Of a DNA stretch of 16,696 nucleotides, positions 13,273 to 16,696 are shown in pieces. How positions within the stretch are numbered: position 1 is the first letter of the stretch; each line of letters begins with the position of its first letter. This DNA comes from Bacteroidota bacterium (GTDB lineage Bacteria > Bacteroidota > Ignavibacteria > UBA10030 > UBA8401): contig JALNZH010000046.1 in NCBI GenBank assembly GCA_023229405.1, positions 1-16,696 of the forward strand, written 5' to 3'. The position numbers and the translations under genes are program-made. The notes under the pieces were generated by a model. That model did no database searches and was not told the origin of the DNA. It saw nothing but the letters and a program-made list of their open reading frames with translations.

Positions 13273-15465
13273 ATGAACGTTCTATCGCGCGCCATGGCGG
13301 TCACCCTAGCCGCCATCCTCCTGCTCGTTGCTCCATCGTGTCAACAAACTCCTGTAGAACCACCTTCCACAACACAAAAAAAAGTAATTGAATCCGTGAA
13401 TCAGATGAATGAGGCGGTGACGGTTTCGGAAGGATTTGAAGCGGGGACAAAAACATCCTACGCAGTCGGTGATGTCACCTTCGGTTCCGGTGTATGGACG
13501 CTGGATGAAGCATTGGTCGGTACATCCACCAGTGATCCCAAAGTAGGTGCAAAGAGTGTCCGTACACGCAACAGCGGAAAGCTGACAATGAAATTTAACC
13601 GTACAGACGGGGCTGGCGTGGTGACAGTGCGACATGCAAAGTACGGCACTGATGCAAGCACCACATGGCAGCTCTGGTATTCCACCAACAGCGGCACATC
13701 ATGGACGCAGACCGGCGCAACTATTACCACATCAGTAACAACATTATCGACTGCATCGTTTACCGTGAACATCACCGGTACGATCCGCTTCGAGGTACGA
13801 AAAACAGACGGTACAACTAATCGTGTGAACTTTGACGAATTTGTTATCAATGATTATGCAGGAAGCGGCGGCGGCGGAAGCACTGCTTGGGAATCGTTCG
13901 AAACAGGAACGAAAGGCTCGTATACAACAGCTGATGTTACTCTTGCTTCGGGCGTATGGAGTTTTAACAATGCGGTTATCGGAAATTCGACAAGCGATCG
14001 GAAAGTAGGAACGCAAAGTGCGCGCATCCGCAGCACCGGTAAGCTGACAATGAAATTCAACAGAACGAATGGCGCAGGCACTGTAACAATTCAACATGCA
14101 AAATACGGCACCGATGCAAACAGTTCGTGGCAGTTGTGGTACTCAACCAACAGCGGTACTTCGTGGACGCAAACCGGATCCACCATCACAACCACTTCGA
14201 CAACTCTGGCAACGGCAACGTTCATTGTCAATGTTGCCGGTACAATCCGGTTCGAAATCAGAAAGACTACTGGAAGCACATCGGTACGATTGAATTATGA
14301 TGAAATTAATATTTCCGATTTTGCTACAACACCAACGGTAACTGAAGTAGAACCGAATAACACCACCGGCACAGCCAATCCTGTCGGTTCTGTACCGGCA
14401 ACACAGACCGGTTTGGTCAGCACAACATCCGATATCGATTTCTTTACTTTGTCGGCAACATCAACGCAGACCATTACGCTTGGATTAACCGTTCCTGCCG
14501 GTGTAAACTATGATCTCGTATTATTGAATACGGCAGGTACAACAGTAGCAAGTTCTGCAAATGCGGCCGGTGTTTCCGAAAACATTTCTTACAATTCGAC
14601 GACAAACGAAGCATATTATATTGAGATTCTTTCATCTGCCGGTTCCAGCACAACCACCGCTTACACGCTTACCGCTAATCTGACCACCTATGGTGGCGGC
14701 GGAGGAGGTGGTGGAAGTGACACAACAACTTCCACCAGTGTTCACACGATTCTTGGCAATCCGAGTAACGCAGCAAACGATGTGAACCTGACAACAAATT
14801 ATTTAATGGAAAAACCGCAGTATGTCCTTTCCTATCATCGTGATAAAGGAACAGCAAACTGGGTAGCATGGCATTTGAATGCATCATGGATTGGCAGTAC
14901 ACCGCGACAGGATGATTTCCGTGCGGATAATACGCTTCCTTCCGCTTGGTATCATGTTGGATCGACCAGTTACAGCGGCAGCGGGTACGACCGCGGCCAC
15001 ATGTGCCCTTCGGCAGATCGCACTGCATCCGTTGCTGACAACTCTGCTACCTTCCTCATGACGAACATGGTACCGCAAGCTCCGAACAACAATCAGGGAC
15101 CCTGGGCGACCATGGAGAATTATCTCCGCACACTCGTCACGGCTGGCAAAGAACTGTATATCTATTCCGGCGGATATGGATCGAATGGTACAATCGATGC
15201 GGGACGTATAAATATTCCCACACGTACATGGAAAATTGTTGTTGTGATTGACGAAGGAACAAACGACTTGGGACGTGTGACGACAACAACGCGTGTTATC
15301 GCCGTCGACATGCCGAACGATAATGCTTTAATTGCCCGCACCGACGATTGGAAAACATTCCGTGTGAGCGTCGATGCCATCGAAACAGCGACCGGATATG
15401 ATTTCCTCGGCAAAGTTTCGCCGACAATCCAATCCGCAATCGAAAGTGCTGTAGATAATCAGTAG
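13273..15465 (+). CDS. Multidomain secreted nuclease: two jelly-roll-like domains, PPC domain, DNA/RNA non-specific endonuclease
   Basis: A 730-residue exported protein. Order: signal peptide with possible lipobox (APSC, C23); domain 1 (about 53-195) and domain 2 (about 207-350), near copies of each other, each running from GFEAGTK/SFETGTK to NFDEF/NYDEI and containing WQLWYSTNSGTSWTQTG; a PPC-type domain (about 357-470, EVEPNN...DIDFFTL); a Gly linker (474-481); and a nuclease domain (about 505-730). Catalytic DRGHM is at 573-577 (H576), the Mg-ligand Asn in NNNQGPW (N607) and E615, so it should be active. A second Gly-rich linker separates domains 1 and 2. The front domains probably bind polysaccharide or the cell surface. 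It is paralogous to the nuclease just upstream. A terminator follows 33 nt after the stop. Confidence 0.92.
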   Translation: MNVLSRAMAVTLAAILLLVAPSCQQTPVEPPSTTQKKVIESVNQMNEAVTVSEGFEAGTKTSYAVGDVTFGSGVWTLDEALVGTSTSDPKVGAKSVRTRNSGKLTMKFNRTDGAGVVTVRHAKYGTDASTTWQLWYSTNSGTSWTQTGATITTSVTTLSTASFTVNITGTIRFEVRKTDGTTNRVNFDEFVINDYAGSGGGGSTAWESFETGTKGSYTTADVTLASGVWSFNNAVIGNSTSDRKVGTQSARIRSTGKLTMKFNRTNGAGTVTIQHAKYGTDANSSWQLWYSTNSGTSWTQTGSTITTTSTTLATATFIVNVAGTIRFEIRKTTGSTSVRLNYDEINISDFATTPTVTEVEPNNTTGTANPVGSVPATQTGLVSTTSDIDFFTLSATSTQTITLGLTVPAGVNYDLVLLNTAGTTVASSANAAGVSENISYNSTTNEAYYIEILSSAGSSTTTAYTLTANLTTYGGGGGGGGSDTTTSTSVHTILGNPSNAANDVNLTTNYLMEKPQYVLSYHRDKGTANWVAWHLNASWIGSTPRQDDFRADNTLPSAWYHVGSTSYSGSGYDRGHMCPSADRTASVADNSATFLMTNMVPQAPNNNQGPWATMENYLRTLVTAGKELYIYSGGYGSNGTIDAGRINIPTRTWKIVVVIDEGTNDLGRVTTTTRVIAVDMPNDNALIARTDDWKTFRVSVDAIETATGYDFLGKVSPTIQSAIESAVDNQ
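13429..13857 (+). repeat. Internal domain repeat, copy 1
   Basis: This encodes residues 53-195 of the multidomain nuclease. It aligns with copy 2 along its whole length in both protein and DNA, for example at ACCAACAGCGG (13684-13694). Silent differences are frequent, so the duplication is not recent. Confidence 0.85.
13891..14322 (+). repeat. Internal domain repeat, copy 2
   Basis: This encodes residues 207-350, the second jelly-roll-like domain. Strongly kept features shared with copy 1 include KLTMKFNRT, HAKYGTDA and GTIRFE. A Gly/Ser linker (residues 196-203) joins the copies. Confidence 0.85.
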
Positions 15466-15498
15466 CCCGGTTATAAGTATTAGTAGTTGCTATTTCAC

Positions 15499-15528
15499 AA
15501 TCCCGCCTTTCACGGCGGGATTTTTTTT
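15499..15528 (+). terminator. Rho-independent terminator of the multidomain nuclease
   Basis: AATCCCGCC (15499-15507) pairs with GGCGGGATT (15514-15522) around a 6-nt loop, and the stem runs straight into eight T residues (15521-15528). It lies 33 nt after the stop codon. Confidence 0.92.
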
Positions 15529-15546
15529 ATGAATGGTTTAAAACAG

Positions 15547-15581
15547 AATCACCGTGCGATAGTACTTAACGCACGGTGATT
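15547..15581. repeat. Hairpin with 12-bp perfect stem
   Basis: AATCACCGTGCG (15547-15558) and CGCACGGTGATT (15570-15581) pair perfectly around an 11-nt loop. It lies between converging genes. On the minus strand it is followed by CTGTTTTAAA, so it could end transcription of the beta-propeller gene, although 170 nt downstream of its stop. On the plus strand no T tract follows. Confidence 0.6.
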
Positions 15582-15592
15582 GTCTCTCTTTA

Positions 15593-15734
15593 GATGTCAT
15601 TCCGAATCTCTACGACACTCTGTTGTTTTTAGAATGCCTCGTCGGGATGAAGCATTCTTCTGCTAATAGTCGTTGCCGGAGATCGTTTCGGTCGTCGGCA
15701 ATGGAAAAAATCTTTGCTCACTCAAGATGACATC
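15593..15734. repeat. 142-bp inverted-repeat-bounded intergenic element
   Basis: GATGTCAT (15593-15600) and ATGACATC (15727-15734) form an inverted pair that bounds two further hairpins: AGAATGC/GCATTCT (15631-15637 / 15652-15658) and TTGCCG/CGGCAA (15673-15678 / 15696-15701). The TGTCATTCC-type ends resemble widespread bacterial intergenic repeats. No coding frame is present. It may be a small non-autonomous element. Confidence 0.45.
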
Positions 15735-15749
15735 GCTTCAGTAATGCCG

Positions 15750-16696
15750 TCACTCTTTCGAATCCAATTTCAGTTTTAAAATATACGTCGGTTGCATTTT
15801 CTCTGGCGGGAATATTTTTCCCTGTGCATCGAAATTCTGCAGCTGGCTATTGGCGATGAAATAAAATTCATCATCCACTATTGTTCCCGTGGTGGGAATA
15901 TTGTAGAGTGGGTTTTGCGATTCCAGGATGGTGGTTTTTGTTACCGCATCCATTGTCTTATTAAGGTCGAACTTTACAATACGCGATTGCGGTCCTGCGC
16001 CGTTCTGAACACCGATCAACGAATTGTTATAAAAATAGAGTCCGTCAATCCCCGTGAGTGTTGTTGTCGTTTTTGTCTGGAGCATCACCATCTGTGTGTC
16101 GGCAACAGAAATTCTGCTGATACCTGCCCAATGTGCTACGAAGAGATATTTTTTGTCTGGTGTGGCGGTGATGCCGTTCGGATAGAACATCCAGTCCCAA
16201 TGAAAGAACCGTGTAAAGGTCTGCGCTTCCTTGTCGATCTGGTAGATCGTTCCGTTTTCGCTGTCCGTAATGTAGAGCGATCCATTCACGCTCGTCAAGT
16301 CGTTAAAAAGATGCTTCAGCGTATCATCAAGTACGTATTTTCGGATCAGTTTCCGTGAATCCAATTCGTACTGAAAGACGGCTGATTTTCCGAAATCGCT
16401 TTCGTTCATAGACTTTGCTCGGGGTGTATTCATCACACCCATCACCCACAAATGGTTTCTCGCTGCATCCACTTTCATTCCGAGTGTGCTGTATAACCCA
16501 TCCTGTGCTTCGCCGATTAAATCGAACGATGTACCATCCATATTAATGCCGACAATTTTTCGCCTGTAGATACTGCTTACGTAAAATTTTTGTTGTCTGG
16601 GATCGTACGTAATTCCTTCCGGGATCAGATCTTTTTCCTTCAGCGAGAAGGCATAATTACTGGCGGTCAGTTTTGCCCCCTGCTTTGCTTTTTCTG
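15750..16696 (-). CDS. Beta-propeller protein of SMP-30/gluconolactonase type, N-terminus off the window
   Basis: 315 codons are open from the right edge to the stop at 15750; the start is outside the window. The visible protein has repeated four-strand blades with propeller-style text: LIPEGITYDPRQQKFYVSSI, LWVMGVM, LNDLTSVNGSLYITDSE-like blade (FNDLTSVNGSLYITDSENG), FYPNGITATPDKKYLFVAHW, and GIDGLYFYNNSLIGVQNG. PEGITYD, PNGI and TDSENG are typical of SMP-30/gluconolactonase/LRE-like propellers, which hydrolyse lactones or act as binding scaffolds. The NDL and PNG positions could supply metal ligands, but I cannot confirm a full site. An internal ATG at 16541 is not the start, since the homology continues upstream of it. 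Export cannot be judged without the N-terminus. Confidence 0.8.
   Translation of the reverse strand, partial: EKAKQGAKLTASNYAFSLKEKDLIPEGITYDPRQQKFYVSSIYRRKIVGINMDGTSFDLIGEAQDGLYSTLGMKVDAARNHLWVMGVMNTPRAKSMNESDFGKSAVFQYELDSRKLIRKYVLDDTLKHLFNDLTSVNGSLYITDSENGTIYQIDKEAQTFTRFFHWDWMFYPNGITATPDKKYLFVAHWAGISRISVADTQMVMLQTKTTTTLTGIDGLYFYNNSLIGVQNGAGPQSRIVKFDLNKTMDAVTKTTILESQNPLYNIPTTGTIVDDEFYFIANSQLQNFDAQGKIFPPEKMQPTYILKLKLDSKE

Noticed and set aside
14691..14718. Glycine-codon run in the nuclease gene as a phase-variable simple repeat
   Set aside because: The GGN codons are mixed (GGC, GGA, GGT), not a pure repeat unit, so slippage is unlikely; it is a flexible linker.
15792..16358. A 188-codon plus-strand open frame opposite the beta-propeller gene
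   Set aside because: It has no protein-like pattern, and the minus strand reads as a propeller through the whole stretch and out to the window edge.

Overview
The window looks like chromosomal DNA of a moderate-GC bacterium of the Bacteroidota / Chlorobiota / Ignavibacteriota group. This placement is inferred from family content and signals, not from a marker gene. Evidence: (i) a TPR lipoprotein - DUF4292 lipoprotein - EnvC-like degenerate LytM operon, a gene order I know from Bacteroidota; (ii) TAnnTTTG-type -7 promoter boxes (perfect matches at 872-879, 8166-8173 and 13222-13229) with purine-rich ribosome sites at only some starts; (iii) a secreted multidomain nuclease with FCB-style jelly-roll/PPC architecture. 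No rRNA, tRNA, CRISPR array or transposase gene is visible.

Layout, left to right. 1-859 (minus): a class V PLP-dependent aminotransferase, cut by the left edge. 924-2883 (minus): three genes linked by 4-nt overlaps, namely a 7TM-PAS sensor that ends in a CxxC...CxxC module instead of a kinase, and two small membrane proteins. 2884-3466: a gene-free stretch with a 20-bp perfect palindrome, diverged direct repeats and a 258-bp MITE-like element with 36-bp imperfect inverted ends. 3467-5483 (minus): a membrane-anchored SpoIIE/RsbU-type PP2C phosphatase followed by a cation diffusion facilitator. 5484-6004: non-coding, with a 13-bp-stem hairpin. 6005-7101 (minus): a badly decayed TPR gene (about four frameshifts and one stop), 3 nt behind an intact MoxR-type AAA+ ATPase (7105-8118).

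8346-12219 (minus): the cell-envelope operon TPR lipoprotein -> DUF4292 lipoprotein -> EnvC-like amidase activator, joined by 4-nt overlaps. 12337-15465 (plus): two paralogous secreted DNA/RNA non-specific endonucleases in tandem. The first is a simple exported enzyme. The second is probably a lipoprotein with two tandem jelly-roll-like domains and a PPC domain before the nuclease, and is followed by a clear intrinsic terminator. 15466-15749: further inverted repeats. 15750-16696 (minus): a beta-propeller protein of SMP-30/gluconolactonase type, cut by the right edge.

The best candidates for something new are the kinase-less 7TM-PAS-CxxC operon with its two uncharacterised membrane partners, the nuclease duplication with domain accretion, and the MITE-like/repeat cluster. 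I found no obvious new defence or RNA-guided system.
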